This document shows, piece by piece, positions 4,922-12,518 of a stretch of DNA of 12,518 nucleotides. The notes beneath the pieces are model-generated. The model saw only the letters and a program-made list of their open reading frames with translations, did no database searches and was not told the DNA's origin. Each line of letters opens with the position of its first letter. The first letter of the stretch is position 1. Position numbers and translations under genes: made by a program. Source of the DNA: an uncultured Alphaproteobacteria bacterium (GTDB lineage Bacteria > Pseudomonadota > Alphaproteobacteria > UBA3830); assembly GCA_905233775.1 (NCBI GenBank), contig CAJOEB010000057.1, positions 1-12,518 of the forward strand, read 5' to 3'.

Positions 4922-7900
4922 ATGCTCTCTCTGTGTTTTGTTCAAAGTCTGAAACGCAGTCGCTCCGGCTATGTCCTTATCGTGCTTACCTGTTTCATTC
5001 CTGTCGTGTTACTTGGAATTAAATATGCAGAGAAGCTGTTTGAAGTGAAAGATGAAGCCGTAAGACGTCCTGACAACGATGTCATCATCAAGCGATGTTC
5101 ACGTGAAGCTGCGCTGTCTGTTGCTCGCAACTGGAACCCAGGTTTAACACTCGGCCAGCAACGTGAAGCCGTCTATAAAGTCGCTGATGCCGTTTACAAT
5201 GCGTATCCGTGTTATTTTAGCAGTGTCTTGAGTCGTGCTGTTCCGGGAGTTGTGGTTCATGATACCGAAGGAAATGCCATTACAATGGCTGCCGAAGCGC
5301 AAAAAGTAGAATATGATAAATCCAACAAAAAATACGAGCACACATGGACATACAAAAAGTCGGATTCGAATGGAGCAACGTGGAATTCGAACTATGCAGC
5401 GTGGCGAGCAGTTGATAAAGCCACAGATCCGGATAATCGCCAAAGCTGTTTTGATGAAATGGACGAAGAAGAGTTGGGAAGAGGCAGTTTTGTCCTCAAA
5501 CAGCATGACATTTGCGTTGATCCGCATCCGGCAACCAGCATATCAACAGAAGCATATCCAACAGATGCGAATTTTAACGCATCAGACGGTACAATTTGCT
5601 ACAAAACACCCAGTAAAAATAATTCTGATGCAGGCAACTATGATTTGGCAACCAATTTATCATCCGAGACATCAGGAATTACTCGCGCAAATGCGACAAC
5701 CGCCGAATCCACATACACAACAAGAAAGGCCAATACGGAGCACGTCAATATTTCGATTTCCGATGATACGATCAAAGTTCGCACCGACAACCAAACAGCA
5801 GCAGCGAAACCAGCCAAGTGCGATGTAGATATTGTTTTAGCCATTCCCGTCAATGGAGCCGCCTGTAATGTAGATAACCGTGACACAGCTTCTGACACTG
5901 CGGGGACTCCCTGTAGTTATTCAAATAAAACAGACACACCGGAAGATGTTACCAAAACTCCGATATATCAGATGGGTCAAGCTCTCAAGAACTTTGTAAA
6001 AGAGCACTTTTACCACACCAGAGGTGTAAATATGTCGCTGATACCGTATTCGGGTAAGTTATCGATATCTCCGGACAGAGCTACGATCTGGACTGTGGCA
6101 TTTCCACAGTTCGTAGATACTTCACCAAATACACAGCTTATGATAGGAGCATGTTTGTACGGCACGAGCGGAATTAAGAATGCAGCGCTAAAGCAAACTG
6201 AAAAAAACACAACCATCGGCTCAAACACACTCTCGGAACCTTACTACTGGGGAACCCCTCTAGCCACGTGTCCTATCATGTGCCGAAAAGGAACAACGAA
6301 CCAATCAGCAACATACGGCAATAACTATTATGTCTCAGGACTTTTACTCGATACAACCAATCCAAATAATACTGACGCTAAGTACAAATACCTTCGTATG
6401 AACCTAAATCCGTGTTATATGGGGTACGCGAACATGCTGAGTATGAGATGCGAGAAGCAATGTACGCACTTTTTACCGAATCCATACTATATGATTGAAC
6501 CAACAGCGGATTTAGTAAAGATTTACGAGATGTGTAACGCGTTGTATCCGATATATGATACGCACAACGTCTCAAATTTTGTGTTTGCAGCACTCGAGTG
6601 GTCGAACAACATGTTCCAGAGCTGGACAAATGACCCAAGCATTGCAGCCAAAGATGGTTCAGGAGCAGGAACAGCAGGAGCAACCTCTGACGCAACGCTT
6701 TCTAGACCATCCAAAACAACCTCAGGACGCAAGAAAGCAGTAATTCTTCTGGTAAATAAGCCTGATTGGTTTGAACCCGGCGAAATGACCTACCTTGGGT
6801 TCAACAACGACTTCTCAGAAGTACCTACAGTACTGTCAGATAAGATCGATTTCTCCATCAACTACTCTGATACCTCCAAAAAATTCCTCGATGGAAGCAG
6901 CTACAATACAAACCACACAAGCGGCGAATTCTCCGGTATCAACAATACCAACCTCATCTCCGGTGCTAATAAAATCCTTTGCTTTGCCAGCGATGGTACA
7001 AAAGTTCAGCGAAGTTCATCTGGTTATTATGAATATACAGGTTCTTGCTCATGTTATTTTTCATTTCCTCAACGTAATCTTATTAAAATTGTAGTTGAAC
7101 CGACACACAACATAACTTGGGAAACAAAAACAACCAATATGAACAGTATAGATAGCGGAAAACGTTACAACATGGGAAGTGTTGGAGTCGGGTCAGTTTC
7201 AGGAACAGAAAGATTGCTTGCAATTTGGAATAACGGCACACTTGCATATTCTGATGATGGTATTACATGGACACGACTTGATAGCGATCTCACAAATGTT
7301 GCTACCTCAGGTTGGCATCTTGGCGTAGTTTATGGCAATGGAATATGGGTTGCTATTTCAAGAGATGGTTACTTGGCAACCTCTTCTAATGCTGTGAATT
7401 GGACATCTCGAAATGTAAATATTGCAGCTTTATCAGGAGGAACAAAATCTATATCCAATGAAGTTGCTCTAACATTTGGCAATGGGAAATTTATGACAAC
7501 CAGTGGTCCGAATAAGGAGGTAACAGGAAGTGGCGTATTCATATCCGATGATGGAATAAATTGGATTAATGTCCATAACGGAGGAGTTGGTAGAACAGTT
7601 AGTTATGGTAATGGAATATTTTTTAATGGGAGCTCAACAGGGAATACATATAAAAGCGAAGATAACGGTTATACATGGTCTGTAGCTGGAGATGCTTTAA
7701 ACACAATATTTGGTACAAGTAATTCTGAATGGTATGGTTCAGCGTCATCTTTTGCTAAGGGTTATTTCTATTCCATAAATTATAATACTCGCAAAATTGC
7801 AAGAACTTCAGATGGATCTAATTGGGAATTGGTACAAACAATTGCCAATGATGGTTATGAGTATAGAAATATTACATATTATAAAGGAAAATTATACGCA

Positions 7901-10093
7901 TTTAATGGAGGAGGAAATCAAACTTCTGTTCAGGTCGGAACTTTTTCACCAAGTTCAATAAAATTTACAAATATAACGTCTAAGACAGGAGGAATACAAA
8001 AGAATACGCAATATAATATTACTGAGCGAACAGAATTTTTTATTGAATCAGATCAAATTTCAACAACTTTGGATAACAATAAATATAAGCTTGCTTTTGA
8101 TATAAATAATGTACGTTTTATATCAGCGGAGATTACCAACCGTCCGTATACGAAAATTACACCAAGTTGCTCTATACAAGGAACCTCAAGTGCACCGTAT
8201 ATAAAAACAAACGTAAAAAGACCTATGACGGTTAATTTTTCTACAACAGTAAAATATGGACGAATCGGTTTTTACAGCTCAAATAATATAGAAGATAATC
8301 TAGGATGGAACAATGTTTTTGCAACTAAAACATTTACATTTAGTGGTGGAACTGATCCGAACACTACAGGTACAGGCGGGCAAGCTTCTTCTCTTGGTAA
8401 GAACTTCGGACATAATTTAAGTAAATATAAGGTAAGATATGCTATAACAAATGCTGAAATAACTGCCGCAACTCTAAAAAATCAGTATATTCGAGATTAC
8501 TTAGGAGAATATGGACGAGGAAACTATAGTTATAAAACTCTTATTTTGAATGACGGCACCTTGGCAGTAAGAGGAGGAGATTATTACGCATATTCGGTTG
8601 CTTCGACATATGGTACTGCAGAAGGAGAGTTTACATCAGAGTCAGGTACTAATTTCACAACTATAGTGGATTATCTGAAGAAATTTAGAGATTCTTGTAT
8701 TGTTGTTGATAATATACGTAAATTAGTAAATCATATTACGTATGGTACTTATTATACAAATGGAGCAGGATCTGGAATACCTCCTATATATAGAGTGTAC
8801 GGTTTGAGTGGAGCATGTTATTGTTTTATCAAAGGTTATAAAAACCTTTGGCATCAAGGTGTTGCTATTTATTTAGATGAACCTGGCTGGGGAATGTTTG
8901 ATGCGGAGTATCCGAATAGCGAACCATGGAGCAGAACGGTAACAGGTACTGAATTTCTTCTTCAAGCATATTATAGAAACGGAGCAACTAAATCTTTGCT
9001 TAGCACAACACTTGATACAAATGGAGCACAAGATACAAACATTGCACAAAATAAGGGAATCGCTTTGCAGTATTTATCTTCAAATTTGAGTAATCAAATT
9101 GTTGCTGCAAACTATATTTGCTTTCAGGGAGACGGTGAGTTGAGTGTTACTGTAGTGCCTACTAATCGCACACAAACTCAAATTATAAACATCGATCCTG
9201 AAAAATATAATTATGTAAAACAGTCTGATGGAAATTATTTTGTTTATTTGCCGGGAATTACAAAAAGCAATCTATCAAACGCAAGACATATCAGCAGTGA
9301 TTATTTATTCATATTTACGAACCCGAGTGTGCCAAGTCGAAGCAGCGTAGTAGATTATTCGCAGAATGTGAATGGAAAACCGAAATATAATGCGAATTTA
9401 ATAACTTGTTTAACAGGTGGTTCAACAATTTATGATAGTAACATAGGATATTGGATAGCAGGTAGTGGAAGTAATGATTTTTATGATCGACAAGTATACG
9501 CAAGGAATGACTTTTATTTAACTTTAGAAGAGCATAATATGTTAACTGCAAGTCATATACGCAATCTCTGGTATGGAGATGGTACGATTGATGGTACAAG
9601 TAGTTTAAAAGTTGGTATTTATTTACCGGGGATGAATAGAATTTTCTATAAGCCAGAAGAATATTGGAATTCGTTTGGACTTGGTAATACTGGAACTCAT
9701 GCTATGATTTATGAAGGTGTAACGCAACCGATAAATACAGTATTGTATAATTATGGTGTGAATACGACGGGATGTGTAACTTCGAAGACAGAAAATTACA
9801 TTAGCTCTAGTGCTGACTTTAACAGAACAATTCTGAAGCGCCTTACGACTGATGCATGTACAAAACTAAAGACATCAGATTGTCGCATGTATATAATCAA
9901 ATATCGAAAACAAAACAAATGGAACTGTATTACACGAAATGGTAATACTGCAACCACTCACAGCTACAGCGAAATCGACGCATGTGCGACATCGACAGGC
10001 GGTAAGGTGTACGACATCGGCACAGCAGCAGACGATACAGCCAGCAACGGTACCAGCGAAGGAGACACTGGACGCTATCGCCTCGGATATTAA
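4922..10093 (+). CDS. Giant TadG-like surface protein with vWA-like region and Asp-box repeats
   Basis: A 1723-residue protein from ATG 4922 (TTG 4904 and, after a frameshift at the G tract, ATG 4635 are alternatives). Residues 11-40 (SRSGYVLIVL then CFIPVVLLGIKY) are a TadE/TadG-type N-terminal anchor, so most of the chain should be outside the inner membrane. D303-IVLAIPVNG and following residues resemble the first strand of the TadG von Willebrand A domain, but the MIDAS positions are P309, N311 and A313. RKKAVILLV (about 602) fits a later vWA strand. Five Asp-box-like motifs follow: YSDDGITW 776-783, TSSNAVNW 820-827, ISDDGINW 874-881, KSEDNGYTW 911-919 and TSDGSNW 962-968, indicating a beta-propeller. 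Residues about 1000-1620 are not recognised. ACTKLKTSDCRMYIIKYRKQ (about 1646-1665) is TadG C-terminus-like. Cysteines are common in the first 560 residues. Base composition changes sharply: 27/60 GC at 5821-5880, 15/60 at 8041-8100, 35/60 at 10021-10080. The last residues are out of frame because of a 17-nt deletion near 10058. Confidence 0.82.
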   Translation: MLSLCFVQSLKRSRSGYVLIVLTCFIPVVLLGIKYAEKLFEVKDEAVRRPDNDVIIKRCSREAALSVARNWNPGLTLGQQREAVYKVADAVYNAYPCYFSSVLSRAVPGVVVHDTEGNAITMAAEAQKVEYDKSNKKYEHTWTYKKSDSNGATWNSNYAAWRAVDKATDPDNRQSCFDEMDEEELGRGSFVLKQHDICVDPHPATSISTEAYPTDANFNASDGTICYKTPSKNNSDAGNYDLATNLSSETSGITRANATTAESTYTTRKANTEHVNISISDDTIKVRTDNQTAAAKPAKCDVDIVLAIPVNGAACNVDNRDTASDTAGTPCSYSNKTDTPEDVTKTPIYQMGQALKNFVKEHFYHTRGVNMSLIPYSGKLSISPDRATIWTVAFPQFVDTSPNTQLMIGACLYGTSGIKNAALKQTEKNTTIGSNTLSEPYYWGTPLATCPIMCRKGTTNQSATYGNNYYVSGLLLDTTNPNNTDAKYKYLRMNLNPCYMGYANMLSMRCEKQCTHFLPNPYYMIEPTADLVKIYEMCNALYPIYDTHNVSNFVFAALEWSNNMFQSWTNDPSIAAKDGSGAGTAGATSDATLSRPSKTTSGRKKAVILLVNKPDWFEPGEMTYLGFNNDFSEVPTVLSDKIDFSINYSDTSKKFLDGSSYNTNHTSGEFSGINNTNLISGANKILCFASDGTKVQRSSSGYYEYTGSCSCYFSFPQRNLIKIVVEPTHNITWETKTTNMNSIDSGKRYNMGSVGVGSVSGTERLLAIWNNGTLAYSDDGITWTRLDSDLTNVATSGWHLGVVYGNGIWVAISRDGYLATSSNAVNWTSRNVNIAALSGGTKSISNEVALTFGNGKFMTTSGPNKEVTGSGVFISDDGINWINVHNGGVGRTVSYGNGIFFNGSSTGNTYKSEDNGYTWSVAGDALNTIFGTSNSEWYGSASSFAKGYFYSINYNTRKIARTSDGSNWELVQTIANDGYEYRNITYYKGKLYAFNGGGNQTSVQVGTFSPSSIKFTNITSKTGGIQKNTQYNITERTEFFIESDQISTTLDNNKYKLAFDINNVRFISAEITNRPYTKITPSCSIQGTSSAPYIKTNVKRPMTVNFSTTVKYGRIGFYSSNNIEDNLGWNNVFATKTFTFSGGTDPNTTGTGGQASSLGKNFGHNLSKYKVRYAITNAEITAATLKNQYIRDYLGEYGRGNYSYKTLILNDGTLAVRGGDYYAYSVASTYGTAEGEFTSESGTNFTTIVDYLKKFRDSCIVVDNIRKLVNHITYGTYYTNGAGSGIPPIYRVYGLSGACYCFIKGYKNLWHQGVAIYLDEPGWGMFDAEYPNSEPWSRTVTGTEFLLQAYYRNGATKSLLSTTLDTNGAQDTNIAQNKGIALQYLSSNLSNQIVAANYICFQGDGELSVTVVPTNRTQTQIINIDPEKYNYVKQSDGNYFVYLPGITKSNLSNARHISSDYLFIFTNPSVPSRSSVVDYSQNVNGKPKYNANLITCLTGGSTIYDSNIGYWIAGSGSNDFYDRQVYARNDFYLTLEEHNMLTASHIRNLWYGDGTIDGTSSLKVGIYLPGMNRIFYKPEEYWNSFGLGNTGTHAMIYEGVTQPINTVLYNYGVNTTGCVTSKTENYISSSADFNRTILKRLTTDACTKLKTSDCRMYIIKYRKQNKWNCITRNGNTATTHSYSEIDACATSTGGKVYDIGTAADDTASNGTSEGDTGRYRLGY

Positions 10094-10136
10094 GGCTTGG
10101 GCTGGGTACGAGGAGGCAAGGAACGTAACAAACTGA
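9967..10136 (+). repeat. C-terminal cassette, copy 1 (17-nt deletion)
   Basis: This segment is repeated at 10231-10417 with an offset of exactly 264 bp (88 codons) before the deletion and 281 bp after it. Copy 1 lacks the 17 nt corresponding to 10323-10339, which shifts the giant ORF so that it ends EGDTGRYRLGY at 10093. Without that deletion the frame would continue through KETLDAIASDIKAW, AGYEEARNVTN and stop at TGA 10134-10136. GC-rich compared with the rest of the window. Confidence 0.88.
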
Positions 10137-10230
10137 GGCAGGTAGGATACACGAGACAAGACTACGACGAACATACATCGGAGAGCATAGAGAGGAGACC
10201 TCGGAGATAGCAGAGGATGGTGGCAGAGGA

Positions 10231-10417
10231 CAGCGAAATCGACGCATGCGCAACATCGACAGGTGGGAAGGTGTACGACATCGGCACAGCAGCAGACGAC
10301 ACAGCCAGCAATGGTACCAGCGCAAACGCTATGGCACTGAAGGAGACACTGGACGATATCGCTGCGGACATCAAAAACTGGGCTGGGTACGAGGATGCGA
10401 GGAACATCACTGATTAA
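10231..10417 (+). pseudogene. C-terminal cassette, copy 2 (intact ending, no gene body)
   Basis: In the same frame as the giant ORF this reads SEIDACATSTGGKVYDIGTA, continues through NAMALKETLDDIAADIKNW and ends AGYEDARNITD with TAA at 10415-10417. It is the complete version of the TadG-like C-terminus that copy 1 has lost. Up to the deletion point the six differences between copies are all synonymous (for example TGT/TGC, GCG/GCA, GGC/GGT); beyond it differences are conservative. Both therefore evolved as protein-coding. Copy 2 has GTG/ATG codons just upstream but no signal or anchor, so it is best seen as the remnant of a second tandem gene or a spare ending. The spacer 10137-10230 is purine-rich and has no recognised gene. 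Confidence 0.7.
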
Positions 10418-10507
10418 TACGAAGTATAGCGAAAAATGCAGGATTTATTTGGAATAATTGTTTTTCCCCATTATATTTTCAACTATTTTTATCACAATTT
10501 AATTAGC

Positions 10508-11392
10508 TTACCGTAAATAATGAGGGTACGTGAACCATATAAAATGGCAAAAGTTCAATAAAAAATGTACCAACATACTACACAATATATTTTTTTGTGT
10601 TTTATAAAAAGCGTATCCGTAGAATAATCCGCATATTGCCGAAAAAATTACGAAAATTATTCCTTTATCAATATGATAAAGACCAAAGAAAAAAGAAGAG
10701 ACAAAAATTGAGGTAGTTGCATTTATTCTAAACTTGCCAAGTCTGTATTTACCGAGTCTATTTTGGATATGAAGTCTATTTTGAATATATCCGCGAAAAA
10801 TAACTTCTTCACTGAAACTAACAAAAAACAAATTGTTTATTATCCATATTAAAGTTATATCCGGTATTTTTGGATCAAACTTTATATATTCGATATACAT
10901 AGCAGGAATTATTAGAAATAATATACACATTATCAAAATTATAGCGGTATCTTTTATTTGTGTCATAGAAATAGGTATAGGTGATTTTATATATGGATCC
11001 ATTATAAATATTAGTAATGCGCAAATAACTTTATCAAAATTAATGTTCATAGAAAAATACGAAGAAGTTGGCGATATTTTTATATGATTTAGAATAATTG
11101 GATTATTAAATCCCGGCATTTTATGCGTTATGAAACAATAAGTAATTACAATGAAAATAAGTGTGAATAAATAATAAGCATAAATTTTGTATTTAAAGTC
11201 TTTATAAAAATGCAGATATGCAATAGCGCAAAATATAACAACAGAAATTAGCCCGTTAGCATTCATAATTTCTTTTTTATATATTGTGGCTAAGCATACT
11301 ATTAGTACAGGAGATATTAATAATATTCTTTCTTTAGGAACAACTATGCAAAGAAGAACCAAAGAAAATAGAAGATAACAGGCTACATTCAT
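10508..11392 (-). CDS. CPBP family intramembrane metalloprotease (CAAX/Abi-type)
   Basis: A 294-residue, strongly hydrophobic protein with about eight membrane segments, the size and topology expected of CPBP proteases, which cut substrates within the membrane using metal-binding Glu and His residues. All three signatures are visible: EEVIFRGYIQNRL with E195, E196 and R200; FFFGLYH ending in H240; and HFLLN with H276 and N280. A small internal duplication, QNRLHIQNRLGKYRLGKF (204-221), follows motif 1. Start ATG 11390-11392 is chosen because the first membrane segment begins at once; no clear Shine-Dalgarno is seen. Roles in related proteins range from protein maturation to bacteriocin self-immunity, and nothing here decides between them. 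It is convergent with the giant surface gene; trmL is upstream on the same strand with a 135-bp gap. Confidence 0.88.
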   Translation of the reverse strand: MNVACYLLFSLVLLCIVVPKERILLISPVLIVCLATIYKKEIMNANGLISVVIFCAIAYLHFYKDFKYKIYAYYLFTLIFIVITYCFITHKMPGFNNPIILNHIKISPTSSYFSMNINFDKVICALLIFIMDPYIKSPIPISMTQIKDTAIILIMCILFLIIPAMYIEYIKFDPKIPDITLIWIINNLFFVSFSEEVIFRGYIQNRLHIQNRLGKYRLGKFRINATTSIFVSSFFFGLYHIDKGIIFVIFSAICGLFYGYAFYKTQKNILCSMLVHFLLNFCHFIWFTYPHYLR

Positions 11393-11452
11393 TCATGTAC
11401 TTATTGTTTTTTTTAGATAGATAATGTTATTTATTATAATCCATATTATAGC

Positions 11453-11481
11453 ATTACCATATATATTATAATTACCATATA
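11453..11481. repeat. Two 11-bp direct repeats
   Basis: ATTACCATATA occurs at 11453-11463 and again at 11471-11481, 18 bp apart, in the gap upstream of the protease gene. A binding-site pair or a small slippage duplication is possible; in such AT-rich DNA the significance is low. Confidence 0.3.
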
Positions 11482-11527
11482 AAACGGCACAAGTGAGATA
11501 ATGAATGAGATAATAAGAAATGTCGAT

Positions 11528-11992
11528 CTAAGAAGTATGTGGGAATATATCTAATTGCGACATAGCTTCTGATACAACAATAGCTGTGGCAACTGCCATA
11601 TTTAACGATCGACGGTTTGAAATCATCGGGATTTTTACGCAATATGGAATTTTCTTAAAATCATTTTCGAGAAAACCGTAGTGTTCTGATCCGACTATAA
11701 TAATATCTTCATCTTGATATTTAAAATGATTATGTGGTGTGTGTTCATTGTTTGCTTCCAGAGATATTAGGCGTTTTTCCTTATATTTATCGAGAAAAAG
11801 ATCAAAAGAGTCATGAATTTCATAATTTGCGGTTCGAATGTAATCCATTCCCGCACGTTTTAGCTTTTTATCATCGAAAAGAAAACCAAAAGGACGAATT
11901 AGATCAATTTTTAAGCCAAGACAGGATGACAACCGCATCAAGGTTCCGGTATTTTGCGGAATTTGTGGATGATATAGTGCGATATGTAGCAT
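11528..11992 (-). CDS. trmL: tRNA (cytidine(34)-2'-O)-methyltransferase
   Basis: A complete 154-residue SPOUT-class enzyme of normal TrmL length. It methylates the ribose 2'-OH at the wobble base of certain tRNA-Leu species using S-adenosylmethionine, acting as a knotted dimer. Motif 1 is IPQNTGTLMR (11-20, with N14 and R20), followed by RAGMDY (46-51). Motif 2 is GSEHYGF (101-107; family GxExxG). Motif 3 begins IPM (121-123) and continues SLNMAVATAIVVSEAMSQL (129-147), which forms the trefoil knot and cofactor pocket. ATG at 11990-11992 starts the first beta strand directly; no Shine-Dalgarno is obvious. The stop is TAG, a normal terminator in this genome. Other small SpoU-like methyltransferases are less likely given the short length and IP-Q-NTG start. 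Confidence 0.93.
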   Translation of the reverse strand: MLHIALYHPQIPQNTGTLMRLSSCLGLKIDLIRPFGFLFDDKKLKRAGMDYIRTANYEIHDSFDLFLDKYKEKRLISLEANNEHTPHNHFKYQDEDIIIVGSEHYGFLENDFKKIPYCVKIPMISNRRSLNMAVATAIVVSEAMSQLDIFPHTS

Positions 11993-12073
11993 TTTAATCG
12001 ATCTGCCTATATATGTTTTTGTATTATTTCTTACTATTTATTATTACTTATTATATACATAATTATATACATA

Positions 12074-12161
12074 AGAGATCTTGCGAAAATCAAAAATGGC
12101 ATTTGGAAGACGCTGATTATCAGTACACAAAAAATGCCTAAATGACTTTCGCAAGGTCTCT
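12074..12161. mobile_element. 88-bp MITE-like inverted-repeat element
   Basis: AGAGATCTTGCGAAAATC (12074-12091) and the reverse complement of 12144-12161 (AGAGACCTTGCGAAAGTC) match at 16 of 18 positions; pairing continues more loosely inward to a GGCATTT/AAATGCC pair. It has no coding capacity. ATA occurs on both outer edges (12071-12073 and 12162-12164), a possible 3-bp target duplication. A third version of the end is at 1227. Such elements are usually mobilised by a full-length insertion sequence elsewhere. As RNA it would fold into a long hairpin between two co-oriented genes and could affect transcript ends. Confidence 0.7.
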
Positions 12162-12172
12162 ATAACATAACA

Positions 12173-12518
12173 TTATATATTAACATCATCGTTAATTTCG
12201 ATAGAAATTAAGTTATTTTTTAACGCTTTCTTCAATAAATATTCTTGTCCTAATTTCTGTTCTGCGTTTAGTATCGGAAACATGCTATTTCCATACATAA
12301 GTCTTAATGTATACTGTTGCATGCTACTTCCGTAAATTTCCAACATTGCTCCGTAAAATTCAAAATTCATCGAATGAATCGTATACGGTGTATCAGGAAG
12401 GATATATTTGTAAGTCTCTTTTATCGGATTTAGACCATATGAAGTATGATCGCTTCTTATTGGCAGTCCAAGCTCCACAGATAATGCGAAATCACTGAGG
12501 AGATTTATAACAAGTGTA
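12173..12518 (-). CDS. Unrecognised protein, C-terminal part (5' end outside window)
   Basis: The minus-strand frame is open from the right edge of the window to TAA at 12173-12175, about 114 residues visible. The in-frame GTG at 12476-12478 is not a convincing start because the frame continues upstream without a stop and reads LVINLLSDFALSVELGLPIR, which is protein-like. The visible part has no signal peptide, membrane segment or motif I can name. It is rich in Leu, Tyr, Asn and Met and ends EINDDVNI. The 88-bp inverted-repeat element lies directly downstream of its stop, between it and trmL. Confidence 0.7.
   Translation of the reverse strand, partial: TLVINLLSDFALSVELGLPIRSDHTSYGLNPIKETYKYILPDTPYTIHSMNFEFYGAMLEIYGSSMQQYTLRLMYGNSMFPILNAEQKLGQEYLLKKALKNNLISIEINDDVNI

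Noticed and set aside
5313..5828. 171-residue Gln/Arg-rich plus-strand ORF inside the giant gene
   Set aside because: It overlaps a frame with TadG-like features, has no ribosome binding site and a composition typical of an out-of-frame shadow.
9930..10410. Several minus-strand ORFs across the C-terminal cassettes
   Set aside because: The synonymous difference pattern between cassette copies fits only the plus-strand frame.
11826..11840. GGTTCGAAT resembling the tRNA T loop, as a possible second attachment site
   Set aside because: It lies inside trmL coding sequence and the match to the tRNA-Gln 3' end breaks down after nine bases.

Overview
The window looks like the chromosome of an AT-rich alphaproteobacterium with a host-associated, probably intracellular (Rickettsiales- or Holosporales-like) lifestyle. 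This is inferred from the low-GC housekeeping genes, long non-coding gaps, decayed mobile DNA, a short secreted charged protein with internal repeats, and a very large envelope protein. The species cannot be fixed from the sequence.

Layout. Bases 1-408 are the 3' end of hisS. A gap with two GC-rich hairpins leads to a small exported, disordered protein (650-1228), a candidate host-directed effector whose stop codon lies in a dispersed repeat. A complete trxB (1510-2448) is on the minus strand. A good sigma70-type promoter drives tRNA-Gln(CUG) with an encoded CCA (2672-2745). Immediately downstream, in the same orientation, lie the ruins of a P4-type tyrosine integrase (2950-4039), the usual mark of a genomic island inserted at a tRNA 3' end.

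The island-like interior (about 4040-10430) holds a 9-bp tandem repeat (4267-4518), a nine-G tract (4683-4691) and a giant ORF (4922-10093). The giant protein is TadG-like: an N-terminal membrane anchor, a von Willebrand A-like region with a degenerate metal site, a middle with Asp-box (BNR-type) propeller repeats, and a TadG-like C-terminus. Its flanks are GC-richer and its middle is strongly AT-rich, so it looks like a mosaic. Its C-terminal coding segment is duplicated 264 bp downstream. The first copy carries a 17-nt deletion that frameshifts the end of the giant ORF, and the second keeps an intact ending. The G tract lies between the best ribosome binding site/ATG (4622-4637) and the giant ORF: with nine Gs the upstream start runs into TAA, while a net +1 (or -2) would join it to the giant frame. 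Together the tract, the 9-bp repeat, the swappable middle and the spare C-terminus suggest a phase- and antigen-variable surface-protein locus. This is the most notable hypothesis here and is unproven.

Right of this, on the minus strand, are a CPBP intramembrane protease (10508-11392), the tRNA methyltransferase trmL (11528-11992), an 88-bp MITE-like inverted-repeat element (12074-12161) sharing its end with the repeat at 1227, and the 3' part of an unrecognised gene running off the window.
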